Source of the DNA: Gymnogyps californianus
Lineage: Eukaryota; Chordata; Aves; Accipitriformes; Cathartidae
Direction: 5' to 3'
Length of the DNA: 64,000 nt
Assembly: GCF_018139145.2 (NCBI RefSeq)
Contig: NC_059476.1
Location: 15,993,543 to 16,057,542 of the forward strand
Shown here: piece by piece, positions 47,077 to 61,149 of the stretch
How positions within the stretch are numbered: position 1 is the first letter of the stretch
How the letters are laid out: each line of letters starts with the position of its first letter
Notes under the pieces: model-generated
Told to the model about the DNA's origin: nothing
The model's database searches: none
The model's input: the letters and a program-made list of their open reading frames with translations, nothing else
Translations under genes and position numbers: made by a program

Positions 47077-49356
47077 TCCCTCCCTCTCCCATGTCTTTTT
47101 TTGTTTCTCTTAGTTCGTGCTCTCTGCCTTAAGAAAGCCCAGTTTAGTTATATCCATCCCCATAGCAATCAAGTGACCAGCGGTTTTTTATTGCTTGTAA
47201 AAACACAGTATCTTTTTCATGGGAGTCAGGTTCTTCTTTGGTTTGAAATGCCCAGTGAGCAGTGGCAACAACGTGCAGAATCTTTGATCAATTCTCACAT
47301 ATCCATTTGAAGTATCTCTAGTACACCCATCAAAAGAAAGGGGCTTGGTAATTAATATTTTAATATAGTGTACCAACCTGTCACTGTGTTATTGGCAAGA
47401 GGTTTGATTTAACAGAAGCACGCAGAAATACCTGTATCTGATCTGAAACGCTACGTGCTCTAAAAAATATACATTTTTAAAGCTGAAGTCCAGCTGTTGC
47501 TGTATTAATATCCTCTGTTTTTTATTTGCTCCTACCTTTTGGAAGGTTTCAGTTTTCATTCTGAAATTTTCCAGGCTTGCTCCCAATACCGAGGTTATAA
47601 CTGCAGGGTAAGAACCAGAGAGAATGCAAGAAGGTTCACTGGAAATTCGAACAGGCGAGATTCAGCACAGCAGAGCCAGCAGCCTGAAGAAGGCAGAAGT
47701 GTCACTTCAATTTTGATCGTACCACCTGTTGACAAAGGGACAGAATTAAGGTGTGTGTGCAACCTGACTTTTATGCCTTCCAATCTTTGGAATAGTTAAT
47801 TACACAGTTAGTGTTCCCTTAACATACTTTTTTCTTTCCCTGAGTTGTCTGGGGTCTCAGGGCCAGATGTGAGGTTGCTGTAAAACAACAGTTTCACTGC
47901 ATTTAACAGAATTATGCTGCTTTGCATCGGAACAGGGTATCACCCAAAGACAACACAAAAAATTATCCACCTGGCCTATCCAGAACTTCCATAATAAAGA
48001 AAACCCAGCAACCAAAACTAACCACAAAACAGAAATGTCCAGTGAAAGCCAAACACCACCATTGCAAAACAGTTCAAGCAAGAAAAATAAAGGTGTTGTG
48101 AAGTTGCAGGTTATCACCACCACCCAGCAGGCCTGAGCCCCAGGGGGGATTTTATAGCTTGCCCTAAAAAACATCAACGTTCTCCCAGTCAAACTGGACT
48201 TGCAAAGTCTAGCCAGAAAATAATGGCATGCCAAGAGCTTTTTCTCGTGTAGCCCCAGTTGACCACAAAATGGTGAGGTCTTGTTATGCTTTAACAATAG
48301 CTAGATCAAAACCAGCACTGCAGAAACCCACTTACCGCTTACAAGGCGCTCAGTTCAGGTCATGTCATCCATCACCCGGTCCCAGGGGGGCTACATCCCG
48401 TTTAAGAACTGAATTGTCACCTTCTGTGCTACCTGCAGTTTCCAGCTGGAGGCTGGAGCAATCCTAAATACAAGCCATTGCACTCAAACCTGCCTTCCAG
48501 ATTGACAAACTCAAAGTCGGTTGTCTGTCTGTCACTGCCTGCTGAGTATCTGTGAAAGTCAAGCAGAGCTGTTGGGTGCTCAACACCACTGGAAATGTCA
48601 TTTTATTTAGGTGCCTAAATACTGGTTTCAGTGTCTAGCTTCTGACTCTTAACACTACACGTGCTGCGACTCACCTGCCTTTTGTACTACTTTGCTGTGA
48701 TAGGAGCTTTAATACTACAATTCCAAATCATTTCACAATCAGCACAACACAGCGTGGGCTGTTTTTCCTCTACCACCTCAAATACACTGGCAGTATCTGG
48801 TAATTGCCTTGCAACTTAAACTACCAGAGATTTGTAACCAGTATCTTCCAAGTATCCTTATTTTGGCCGCACTCAGAATGTGGCCTAATTATTTTCAGCC
48901 AGCTGCACAGCTTTTCAGAGCTATGTTTCAGGAGAAGAGGTGATTAATTATGACCCTAATTTTGTGCAAAACAGACTTTTGGGTGAAGGAATTGAAGAGC
49001 TCAGCCATTCAGGTCAGCAACAATTTCATTTGGTTTATACATGTCAGTATTGTGTGTGTGTTTATAAATATTCTCTGTATTTAATAAACAGTGTATTGTG
49101 TAAATACAGTTTACCAAGTATTTTTCCTATAAATGAATATATGCCGAGTAACTTGCAGTATAACAGATTCTATACAAAATTGGAGAAAAGGGCAAATAAA
49201 ATATTGTACAATGAGGAAATCCTAGATGATAATAGATATTTGTCTTAGAGCATAAACAAAAGTGGCTAGAGTTAGTTATCTTCACTGTGAGGTACCTCCT
49301 GATTAGTGTGCTTAATCATACAAAAGTAACGGTCTCTTGGAAGGTTTAGCACTTTT

Positions 49357-49381
49357 TTCCTTTCTTTCTTTTTTTTTTTTT
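49357..49381. repeat. Poly-T tract
   Basis: tttcc, tttcttt and then more than ten T; low complexity. Confidence 0.85.
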
Positions 49382-50439
49382 GAGAAAAACAATGCTGTGA
49401 TAAAAAGAGAAAAAAAAGTAAAAAACTTGGGGCAAAGCTTCAGTGTATTGTCATTGTTGTGGGTGTATTTTCAGGAGCAGTTTTGCAAGAGCTCAGTTTT
49501 TTACGTGCTATGATTTCTTCTGACTCCTTATTTTATATAATACAAGATTAAAATCTGAATATAAGCTTTTTCAAACACTTGTAGGTGCTGAAACTGCCTG
49601 GCAGCTCTAGTTGCCCACTTCCAGGACTGCTGAACTTTTCTAGCTTGCAAATAATTGTCATGATTGTGTGTAAATGCCATCTCTTGGGACTCCTGTGATA
49701 GATACTGTAGGAATGCAGTTCCCCTGGAAGTAGCCAAGAGGGATCCACTTCCCTGCACATCTTAAAACATTCTTTGTGGAAAAACTCTTTCTCTCCGTCC
49801 AGACTCTCAATTATGTCCCTGAAAATCCTGGGAAGAGGGTCGAAAACAGGGTACACACTCCAAGAAACAAAAAATATGAAAGTTAACAAGGGAATGGGGG
49901 AGAATAAAGACATTTTCCCACTCGTACGAACAGATGGACAAGAATAGCCTTCTGAGCAATCTGAACTTTGTACAGGAGCATAAAGGCAGCAGACGAACAT
50001 TGTATTAGAAAGGCAGAGGAGACAACTACAGTGAGAAAGCAGAGAGATGGTGTTGAGACACTTTCGGGGGGGGGGAGATGATTCGTTGGGCCAAGTGACC
50101 TTTTCCCATCCAGCAATTTCTTCTGTCCCAGTGCAGAATGACAATGGGAACCCAATGGCAGCGCAATCTGACATCCACCTCCATACCGAAAGAGATTCAA
50201 CTCGACCGTGCTGCGCTGCTGTGGCCATGGGGTGCTGTGAAACAAACCAGACCCAAGTTTCCAACTTGCCCTCTTTTCTGTTGTTGTTGTTATTGCTGTT
50301 TGTTTCCATTCACCCCCTTTTATTCTCCATTTTTTTTCTGTCTTGACTCTGATGGGGGCTCTTTTTGTGCAAAACAAGCCCTTCTGATCTCTTTGAAAGG
50401 CCAGCTCTTGTCATTCTTCCAGATCATCATTGTATGACA

Positions 50440-50740
50440 TGTTTTTATATCAGACTGACAAAGGAGCTATTTGATCAGGGGGTATGGTGTGTGATTGTAA
50501 GAAATTCAGCTAGCCGGTGGCAACTATTGTTCCCCAAAGCGGCTCCCTGACCCCATTCTATTCAAGGAAAAACTCCCTTGGAGTGGCCTCTATTCATTGA
50601 GTAACACCAGTCCGCAGTCTCACTCCAGGAGTATGCTCAATTCAGAGGTGTGTCACCGATATTGCCCATCAACCAGCCTTTAACTCTTTCATCAGCATTA
50701 GGGTTCCAACACAACAGCTGTTATCATAGGATGAGCCGGG
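50440..50740. promoter_or_regulatory. Candidate conserved noncoding element J
   Basis: Non-repetitive block with agctatttgatcaggg (TCF-like TTTGATC), ggcaactattgttccc (SOX-like), ctattcattgagtaac and cagctgttatcatagg. It lies about 11.6 kb upstream of exon 1. Confidence 0.35.
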
Positions 50741-51399
50741 GATGGGGGGGGGTCGCGATGCATTCCAGCTCGCTGGAGCTCTCCTTATCTTGGAGAAATT
50801 TAACCTTCCTTTCAAAAGTTGCCTTGGAAAATATCCGTCTGCTGCTTTCTGCAGAGTGCAGCCCGAGTTGTTTGCCTTCCCATCCCTGTGCCCTGAAATG
50901 TCCCAGTTTGTTATTCAGCTTCTAAAACAAGTACCTCTGTGCTCACTCAGGCTAATGAGGGGTTTTGCATTGATTTAAATGGTCTCCGAATTTGGCCTAA
51001 AATGGTCTGTGACCCTCCTGCAACCCAATCCCACAACCTTCCCTCTCCCAAATAATTTTGTACCCACGTGTGCGTCCATGGCACCAGTGCAACTACTGGC
51101 TGTAAGAAAGAACACACAGCCGAGACTCATCTGCCTCCCTAGGAGACATTTCATCTCACATTATCAGCAGAGAAAACTTAGGGCATTCCCACAAGCTCCG
51201 AGAAGGCTATTCACTGAAACTACTCCTGCTTCCTTGAATGGAGCCCTCCATGCACTAACACAGAGCCTCCAAAACCCAGGCAAATCAGTGCAAAAGCTCC
51301 CGTTAGGTTTAAGCAGCCGTGGATCAGGCCCACAGTCCTGTGTGTGCAGTGGTTATAGAGCATTGCCATGCAGCCAGAATGGGATCAGACTCAGGCGCG

Positions 51400-51530
51400 A
51401 GATGGCAGACAGCAATGGATTTGGCACCACGGTGATCAATGGTTTTGAACACTATTGGGAGAACTGTCTAGATGACAGGATTAAAACTGGCCAGCCCAGT
51501 ACAAATGAAGGTACACAGGTCACTGACTGT
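51400..51530. promoter_or_regulatory. Candidate short conserved element K
   Basis: Contains acagcaatggatttggc, gtgatcaatggttttg, acactattgggag and ggattaaaactgg. It lies inside a 264-codon chance frame that has no recognised domain. Confidence 0.25.
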
Positions 51531-54500
51531 GCCTTGGGGAAGTGTCTGAAGCAGATTAAACTCAGTTCATCCATCTTAGCATGGCTCTGCTGCATCTTTC
51601 AGTGCAAAATTCTTTCCCCATGCAATGAGCACGTCCACTGGCTCTTGCAGGCCATCCATCTCTTGACATGGTTGCAGTGTCCCAGGAACAGAGTTACTTG
51701 CAGGGCTTCCTGGCGAACCATTAGCTTGCTCCCCTGGTTGGAAACACAGCTCTGCTTTCAGCATCACCGCTAGACCCCCTCCACCTTCTGTAGCCTTCCT
51801 CCACCGGCAAGCATCCTGCCTGGGCTTTGGTACCACCTTGATAGCGGCTATCTCCGGGATCGGGATTTGTTAATAAACTCGGGCTCCCTCTGCTGGGACA
51901 GAGCACAAAATACTGGGGGGGGTCTGTCTGCAGGACAGGGTTAGTTCACTGCTGGGCTTTTGGCTTTTTTTCCCATGACATTTCAGTAGATGTCATGATG
52001 AACACTGCATTTTTCTCCACTGGGTGATAACGGTGGAATAAACAGCAATGCTTTGCACTGCAGCGTCCTTCACTGCATGCTCCAAAACCTCTGGGAAACT
52101 TGCATTAAACTTCCAGTGACCTGTGAAGTGATTTGGCACCATCTCCATTTTATGCAGGGGGCAGGAGGAGCTCAGGTAGTCGACCAGTTGTTCCATGTCA
52201 CGAGCTGAAATGTGTGGCCCTTGCCCCTGTCCATTGAGACAGACATATTCCCACACCACAATGCTGGATTTAACCCCTCTGAGAACAGTCCTTTAAAATG
52301 CTTCTGCCACAGACCTGCTCTCCACCACAAGAAACTTTTTGCATCAACCCCAGATGACCACAACAGTTGCAGCAGACTGGGGAAACCCTCTCCTCCCCTC
52401 ACCCAGGAGCATGCTCTGCAGAAAGACCCAGTTGTGTACACAGAAAGCTGCTTCTTGGGGGGCTGTGTCTGCGCAGCCATCTCTGCATCACAAATAGAAG
52501 GCACTTCCCTGCTCCACCCTCACCATGCTAAGCTGCCACCCCATGATTTAAAGCATGGGGGAAAGATTCAGGTGCAGACCTGCTAGCCAAGCATTCCCAG
52601 TGTGCAGAGGTGTAACATCCCTGAGCAAAATCGGTTAGCATGGCGAAGAACTGCATTAACTGGGCCTGCTAAGATAAATCAAGAAAAGGGGAATGTGGGT
52701 TAAACCTCAGGAAAAAGGTCCAGCCAAGAGTGAAACTTGCTAGGAAAGAGAAGCAAACCCAGTCCTTGAGTAGAACAGAGAAAGCTGCAGAGAAGATGCT
52801 TCAGGGAGACTTTCCCAGTGGTCTAGGACTCTTCCCATCTGCTGCCTATGAATTCAGCACGCTACATTATCTCTATGACCTTTAATCCACCCCTAGTTAC
52901 TGTGCAGAATGTTACTGCATCAACATTTTTTCCAACAAAAACTGCAGTGTAGATCGAATTAAATGCATTTCCTCAGCAAAGCTGCTGCCTTCATTGCTCA
53001 CGTCTGTGCTTCCTGCCCAGAGATCACTGCTGAGGGTAAGCAGGCTGGTCTGGATGCTCTAGTTTCAAGGAAGGTCAGACATTTCCCTAGCAGCTCAGTA
53101 CAGGCCAAATAACTCAAGGAGACCTGTTGCCTTCCATGACAGCGATGACAGCAATGACAGCTCTCGCCAGTAATTTGGGCACCCAGCTTGCAGCTAAGTT
53201 CATAGTACCGTCCTGCAGCATCCTGACGTTCACCCTGCTGCCTCCAGTCTTACCTAGGGCTGAGCCTTCTCTATGTAGGCTGTTGGCGGAGGTATAGATT
53301 CACTGCTTTGATGGGGAAAGATTTGCTTCACCACAATGTGTGTCCCTGAAACAATATTACAGCAAACAGCTTCAGAGTTCCTATCTCCATAGGGACCAGT
53401 TATAGGTTTAAATCAGAGCAAGCAGCAACACAGGAAGGTTTCTGGGGATGAGGGCTCCGTACTGTGTTGATGACTCTCCTCTTCCCCATCCCGAGCTCTT
53501 CGTGCCCCACCGGCACCCACCCTACCTTTTGCCTGGCTGACCGCTCTTCGGGCTGCTTATGGCTTTTTGTATTGTGGTCACTTACCAGGTGGCCTGCTTC
53601 AAATAACAGCTCCAATCCTGCTTCAGATAACAGCAATGGCAGTGTGTATCCCATGCATAAAAACCAGCAAGGGAGCACACTTGGGAATAAATCAACACAC
53701 TCAGAGCTTTTCTGCACGGACAGCAGCCGGGAAGGCCAGACCCATAAGTACCGATGGTTTCGGTGCACAGTACCCGTGATGCTGCCCAGACAGTGGAGCA
53801 GAGTCTGATCGCAGTGTCTGATGTCCCCCGAGAAGTCAGTGGAGCTCCTCTGGACCATGCATCAGGACAGGGTACGGCCGGGTCAGCCCAGCTCGCCGTG
53901 CCATGGGGTGCACCCTGCTCTGGGGTGGAGCAGGCAGCAGAGAAGCAGCAAGCAGTGGGTGCTACCCCGCAACCTAGCCATGAAATAGCTGTCTGTGTCA
54001 CTGGGGTTTTGCCTCACTGGCATTTCTCTAAGTGAGAGACCTGAAGCAGCCCATTAGGGATTCACTTGGTCTCAATAGCAGAGGCTACACATTTGTCACC
54101 TCTGGGTGCCCTCGCGGTGACAGGAGGACTAAAAGCCCACGTGCTTCACTGACTGGCTCTATCTTCCCTCTCCTCCCCATGGACATTCATTCCCAGGGAA
54201 TGTACTTTAGGGAGCACAGTGGTGGGACCCACAGCCCCTCCTTCCCTCTCTGCTGGCAAGCCCAGCTGCCCAGCAGAGAGGGATCCTCTGCCTTCTTCTG
54301 GCTTTCCAGCTGGGACTTACCCACGCTGCTGCCTGCTTTGTCCCCTCCGCTGTTTGTCCCTTTGCTCACATCACCAAGAAAGCCTTCCTCACCATAGGTA
54401 GCAAATACAAAAGAAATGCCCATCCTCACCATGTGTAAGGTGATCCCATGTCACAGTGTTGAGCGTTTGTCCGAAATCCCAGCTCACGGAGCCTCGCCAT

Positions 54501-57500
54501 CAGCGCAAAAAACTCAGCTGTGATTTTCTCTTCCCTATGTGGAAGTTTCTCATCCTTGCTGATGCTTAAGGCAAGCTCCCCCCAGGGAGCCCCAGACTTG
54601 ATTTGGGGAGCCCTGGCTGGTGACTGGAATGCCTGGGACCATAGTGGCCTGGGGGCTGACACATCCCACTGCACCAGCTGGCAGCATGGCCCATGGGGAG
54701 GCCACCTCCACGTCACACTGTGCCACCCTGGTGTTCAGCCTTGTGCCAGGAACGGCACATCTCCTTCTTGTGAGGCGGTTGGAGGGGAGCGTTGGTGGAG
54801 GACAGGCAGCTGCTGTGGTGGAGACAGTCATCAAGCTCAAGTCGTCCCCCTGCACCGATGTCAAGTGCACGGCGAACCCACGGCTCTGCAGGGGAAGGTG
54901 GTGAAACCTTCAGCTCCTTGCAATGATCGCTCTGAGAGGGAGTGAAGTGCAGACACTTGTCCAGGCCTTGCAACAGAGGCTGTGAGGGCTCAGCACGTGT
55001 CAGCAACCACCGTCTCCCCTCTCGGTCCCCCCAGTCCTTTAGGGGCTGGGGATGCCCCTTTACCAGCCAGCAACAATTAGCAGGAAAGACCTTTTCTTAT
55101 AATTAACCAGGTTGTGATAGTCGTGGGATTTGGGTCAGTGCGGCAGGTGCTGCACGTACTGCCACAAGCCACAGCCTTGGGAATTTGCAGTTTCCGCAGC
55201 ACCTTTCCTCTCCTTGCCCAGTCATGTCCCCTCCATCTTTTGGTCACACCTCAGCAAGTGCTGTGGGACAGCATCTGGGGACAGCAACCAGCTCTTGAAA
55301 TGCAGATTCTGCCAAAACCTTCAGGTATATGAAAACCTCCGCACTCACTGCTGTTGCTGTGCTGGCTTAGTGTAGGGGAATTGCAGGTATGGGCATTGAG
55401 GATAATTAGTTCAAACCAACCTCTGCTCACATCCGAGCTCATCCAGAGCAATTCTAGTGAAGTCAGAGGAACGACTGTGGCTTTACCCATCACAGCTGAG
55501 AGCAAAAATAGCTCAGACTTCACCAACTAAGTATTTGAACGACCAGAGATGGAGCCCTCCTGGGCAAGCATGAGACTTGGGATTTCAGGATTCATTGTAA
55601 AATAAATGCTACCTTTGCTTTAGAGACGTGCTGTAGCCTTTGCAGCAGGAAACAAGGGACAGGAGACTGTAACCATGCCTTAGCTGCACCTCCATTCCTC
55701 TCTTCTTCAAAACAGACTGAAGTTACAGGGGTCCCGACTGAATGAGGGTTACAGCTCCACAGTTGGCTTCAGTTGCTCTGCAAGTCCCTGCAAGAACCTC
55801 TTGGAAAACACCAGCCCTGAGCAGAGAGACATCACTCTAGTGGGTGGTCACTGTATCATTTCTCCTCCCAAGATCCTGGACACAAGCAAGCCAACGCCAG
55901 ACTCCATCGCCAGATGCTGCAGCCAAAACACTTGGCTACACTTCACAAGAGATGTTGACAGATGGAAATCAGCTTTAAAAAATCCCTACAAGAGCTTGCA
56001 GAGACCTGGAAAACCCACTTGCAGTGCCTGCAGAAGCTTGGTCAGGTTGGATGGCACTGTAAGCTGGAAGAAGAGAGTACAAGATCAAGTGCCATGAGTT
56101 GAAGTTAGGCAATTTTCAACCAGAAATACCAAATAATACTGAAATATGGAGTCCCTGCAGGATATCCTTCTTTCCTTTTCCTTAAATAAGGACTACGGCT
56201 TTCGCTCAGAAGGCACTGAGCAGGATCCTCTCAACCGAGTATTGCAGAAGACTGGGACGGACATTCAGAGTAATCCCCATGACCTTGAAATCTGCTCACG
56301 TACAAAAGCAGGTTCCTTCCAGTGAGGATACGGGACAGAGTCCAACCTTCAGTCAAAGCTGGGGAATCGGACACGAGGTTTAGAAAAAGATCAGTTTTGT
56401 GGTTTTGTACTTCATTTATAGCTCAGATTATTGCATATATACATTGCTTCCCCCATTGGACCACTTCCATAACGTTTCTTGGCCTCTTGCAGATTGATTC
56501 AGCTGATTCGCAGCTCTGCCAGGATTTCTTTCAAATCTTAATCTTTCTGTGCACTAATTCCTCCCACTCCTCTAAAATGGGGCCATGCCACTTGCTTTCA
56601 GCTCCATCTGGAAGTTCCTCAGGGCTCACCCTGTGTCTGCGCAGAGCCCAGAACAGCATCGGCTGCTCTGGCACAAAATATAAGGAGGAATGAGGATGCG
56701 AGACTTTGGCGAAATAGCCCTGGAAAGTCTTTGCTGCTTCTCTTGCTGAATTCTCCGCTGAGGGTTTGGCTCCGTTTGCGTTGGCCGCTGAAAGCTAAGC
56801 CAGCCTGATGATGATGGAGCATTTTTGATGTCTAAAAAAAGCCCCCAACAAAACCAACCGTTTCTGTTTATAACTGACCTTCCCTGTTACACAGAAAAAG
56901 TCTGAGCAGCCAGAGCTCACCCGGCTCCAGCAGGTGAGAGGCACCCGTCACCACCTCCTGGAAGGATGCATTTAGCAACAGCTGAGGGGGAATGAGACAC
57001 TCAGAAGATGCACAGACCAGGATGGCTGTATTCAACCCAGTTAAATACACACGCTGCAAATAAAACATTTGCTCACAGACCTGAGGAGTGGGAAAACTGG
57101 GTTGTCAGGTCTCCTGCTTACCCCAAACTTCTCATTTTTCCCTTTGTGAGAATCTGTTTCTCCTTGTACGGACCGGAGGGAGAAACCCTGACCGACCCCC
57201 GGGATGCAGAAGCTCACTGCACATGCACTGCCTAGCACAGGGGGAGTTCCAGATGCAACCCGCCCTCCCCAGCCTCCTCAATAAGGGCGGCAAGGTAATC
57301 CCAACATGGGAGAGAGCAGAGCTACTTTTAGTAGTTATTTGATGAAATAAGCAACTTTTTCCTGTTTGCACAAGGAATATCTAATACAGCTAATTACAGA
57401 AAACGTGCACCATTCTGGGGTATGTACTGGTGGGAATCTGGGACAACCGTACCTCCTGTGCAAGGATGGCAAAAGCATGGCACCGGGAGGAACCAGTTCT

Positions 57501-58589
57501 GCACTTGGAGGAACCTTGTGGGAAGATCTTTGAAACATCTACATGGGTCTCAGGTGCCCGTGTCCTGCTGCCGGGACCCAGCTTCAGAAACAGAGCTCAG
57601 GCCGCGCTGCCAAGGCCCTGGCAGGACCACAGGTCCCCGAGTGCCCTCAAAAGCAGGAGGACCATGGTGTTGTGCGCCGAGGTGCTAACTCCTCACCCTG
57701 CACCGCTCTGCTGCCCGGCGCCGTTGGAGTTTACATTTCACAAGGTCAACCTCTGCAGCGCGTCCTCCGCGTTTTCAAAGTCTTTCCCTAACAGGTGGCT
57801 GTCTCCCTCCTCCCCGTACATGCTACAGCTTGAATCAGCCACTTTGATCAGAGGGAAAATATCCCGGGGGAAAAAGCCCTTGATGTAGCACCAGCAATGT
57901 GTTCGAACCAACCTGCCAGTGCACAGTGGAGAACCAGGGCCTGAAACAGCGGAAGGAAACGGATGAAGACCTGACCAGTAATCTTAAACAAAACCCTGCC
58001 TGAACGCTGGGACTCAAAGGGTATTTTACAGATTTCATAGAGATACTCACATCTGCAGATGAGTCTGTGTTGCCTACCAGCAGACACAGGCCAGTGTCCC
58101 AGGCTGCTCGAGGCATCCCCAGGCTTGCATATGCTGATGGGAATTGCTCTCTCCCAGTACCAGCTCCCAGCTGGTAGTGCAGATGGAAATGACCCAGGTG
58201 ATTTGTGGAAACATCTGAACATCCAAACTAATCTTTGCAGATTTGCTGGCTGGAACAGTAACTATGGAAGGGAGCTGGACACCGAGCAGTTCCCATCCAT
58301 GGGGGCTTTGAATGCTGTGATGCTCCATGAGTACAAGTGGTTGCCTTACAAACAGTGGTGGCTGCCTACCTGGAGCACGGTGTGGTGGCAACACTGGCCT
58401 GCTGGCTGCCAGTTCATCCTGACACACCGCAACAACCCATGCTTTAATCAAAATGGATAGAAATCCTGGTCATCACCTTGCCTGCTCTACTGGTGTGGGA
58501 CAGCTCGAATGTTTGTCTGAGCCAGATGCGTTCACAAAGTCTTGGCTTTAATGGCATTTTGTGAAACAGGTTGGCTCCTCCACTGCAGC

Positions 58590-58810
58590 CCCAACTGCTG
58601 AGAAATCAATCATTACCAGCAGTTAGCTGTTTGATGGTTAACAGCCTGAATTGAAGCCAAACTGGTTGTTAATTGGACTAACAACTGATTTCAAGGGGTT
58701 GTTTTGCAGGGCCCAACACTCCCAGCAATTGACTTGGAGTTGTAACTAGCAGCCAGGCAGCAATTAACGGAGCCGATGGAAATTCGCAGGCCATTACCAA
58801 AGGACCAGCT
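58590..58810. promoter_or_regulatory. Candidate conserved noncoding element L
   Basis: Many ATTA/CAATTA cores: aaatcaatcattaccag, gatggttaacagcc, ggttgttaattggac, cagcaattgacttgg, cagcaattaacgg and ggccattacc. No repeat explains the block. Among the strongest candidates upstream of the gene. Confidence 0.45.
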
Positions 58811-59321
58811 CCCAGCTGGGCATCTGCTTCTCACGGGGTGATGGGGAGCGCAGCCACGTCCTGGGGCCTGAGCAGGCAAGTACAGCCAGCACTCAAGGTC
58901 CCATTTCACATCTCAGCAGCCAAAATTTTCCTATTGATGTACAGCCTGGGTCTTGTCATTCTGCACTTCGGCTATGCCAGCAGCTTTTTTTGGATGTTGT
59001 CATTGGAGTTTTTCTCATGTTTGCTATGAACTTCCACAGGGACACCTTCCAGCCCTCCTTCAAATCCCTTCCCAGGACTCTCTTTTGTTGAGGTAGCAAC
59101 TAGATCTGTGGTTAGGTCTGTCTGCCAGCTTATGCCACCTGCTACAGCCAACCGTAAAAAATGGCATGTCTTTGGGACAAGGGCTACCATTTACTCTGTG
59201 AGCGGCTCCTAAAAGAGGAGAGTCCGGCCACCAAGATGTGCTACTACAGCAGAAAGAGTTGGCAAAATAATCACAGCAAGAGTGAGGCTGAGTTTTTCCT
59301 TCTTCTGCTAGAAAAGCTTTA

Positions 59322-59354
59322 AGACAAAAAAAAAAAAAAAGAAAAAGAAAAAAG
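59322..59354. repeat. Poly-A tract
   Basis: About 17 A followed by gaaaaagaaaaaag; low complexity. No recognisable retroelement precedes it, so it is not called a retroposon tail. Confidence 0.85.
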
Positions 59355-59799
59355 ACCATTGGTCATATTGGCAGGAGAGGCCAGCCCAGGAAGCGAGGAC
59401 CCTTCGCAGTGCCATGGCGATGGCTGAAAGGGGTTACTCCACGGCTGAACAGAGGACTTGAGCAGGAGCAAGGGCACAGATCAGACACCCACCAAACTGG
59501 GGAGGCTCTGGCAGGCCTCACCACCCCGTTTCCAGTCCACAACAATCGACAGCACAAGCTTAGCAAAGTGGCAATACCTGGGCATGGCTGGAGTGTTTCT
59601 TCCCAACACAGCCAAGCCTCCCCCAGCCTCTGAGCCAGGACTTTGCAACCACAGATTGTATCTTGGTCATCACATCTGACAGCCTGGAGGGACCTTCTGG
59701 TGCTATAGCCGCTATGAACATAGGAGAGATGCTGTAAGTCACATGAAGCCCAAGAGCATCCCCTCTGCTCCCAGTACAGCAAATCTAAAGTGTTTCATT

Positions 59800-59875
59800 G
59801 TAGAGTAGCCTGGGCCATTAATCGGGTGATCTGGAGTAATGGCTGTAATCGTCAACCCATCCACACACGAGCCCT
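59800..59875. promoter_or_regulatory. Candidate OTX/PITX-type site cluster
   Basis: TAATC occurs at 59819-59823 and 59846-59850, with gtgatctgg and gtaatggc between them. Paired TAATC sites are typical of K50 homeodomain proteins (OTX, PITX). Confidence 0.35.
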
Positions 59876-61149
59876 CTCTCATCCTCTAGCTGACATGGCA
59901 CAGGGCCAGTGGGTGGACAAGCAGCTTTACTAGAGCCTGGCACCAGTTTCATGCTGACTTTGGCCCAGAAAGGCTGCAGGTTCCCATTAACCAAGTCCCA
60001 AATATCCCTCCAACATCTCCCAAGAGCTCCTGTGATGCACCAAGCCACAGCTGCCATGTCTCCCCAGGCCCACGGGTTGTCAACACCAGAGGACACAGAT
60101 TGCACATCCTCACTCCAGGAGGAAGGCAAACAGCAAACTTGGCCATCAAAGGTCTTCTGCAGCAAAGCCACAGCAGCCACCCCAAACTGCTTACCCCAGT
60201 CCTGAAGGGCAGCCTCCAGCCCCAACCCCAAAGCAGAATGTGGTTGCAGCTCCCTGGGACCCTGCCCTGAAGGAGATTTCCAGGAGGAAAATTGGGGGGT
60301 GGCTCCATTTCTAGGGGAGAGCTGTTACTGCTGTAGGCGTGTGTGGGGAGGGGGCAAATGGGAAGCGGTGTGGTAATGAGGAGCAGATGTGTAGGTGCTT
60401 GGAGCATCCCAGGTGCTACAGAAGTGCTAAGTGTTATTATCATGGCCAGGAAACAGGCTGTGAAAACCCACTGTACTCCACATCCCTTCGCTCTGTGCCT
60501 TCTCCAGGATCTGGAGCCGACTCTCCCCATCAGCCTCAGGAAAACAGGAGCCAGCCTGGAGGTGCCTTTGGCTGCAGCCATGCTGGGGACACCGTGGTCA
60601 GAGGGGCTGTGCGGAAAGGAGAGGACCACAGAGAGACCAAGGCTTACCAGGAGAGGTGTGTCTGGTCCCTGCGTGGCCAAGAAGACTTTGCGCCCTGTTA
60701 CAGCATGACGCAGTCCCCCAACACATGCAATTCAGTAGCAGTGTGGAAAGATGTTTCCCTACGTGAGACTCATTTTGTAGCCACCCTGCCCAAAGTTACC
60801 CACCTCATGAGCTCCTGGCCCTGGAGAGTCATTCCCTTGGGACAGCACTGAGGTAATTTCTGCTCCACCCTGTGCCTCCCTCCAGGATGCTCCTGTGGCA
60901 CTGGGGTCCACAGCCAGGGCTTGCTGGCACCGAGCACGGTGTGGGGCAGTGCTGAGCCCTCCCCGCTGGCAGGATGTGGCCCACCGACAAGCCAGTTTGA
61001 TTTGGAGAGGCCGTGTGAGAGCAGAAATATGGGATCCCCCACTGAGCCCCTGAGCATCCCCATTTCTGGCTATAAACCCCCTTCCAAGGAGTGGTCTTTA
61101 GAGAGCGAGGCTGAGATGATCCACAAGCTGCAGCCATCCCCCGCCCCCT

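Noticed and set aside
49548..50309. 253-codon open frame on the minus strand upstream of FBXW4
   Set aside because: Low-complexity start, no domain recognised and no FGF8 or other family similarity; likely chance.
50979..51773. 264-codon open frame on the plus strand
   Set aside because: Longest frame in the window, but no recognisable domain or intron-exon structure; overlaps shorter frames on the other strand.
57901..57920. tRNA-like B-box (gttcgaacc)
   Set aside because: No A-box, cloverleaf or anticodon stem is found around it; also none at the similar words near 46756 and 47646.
59949..60680. 243-codon open frame on the minus strand
   Set aside because: Lies in GC-rich sequence where stops are rare; no domain recognised.
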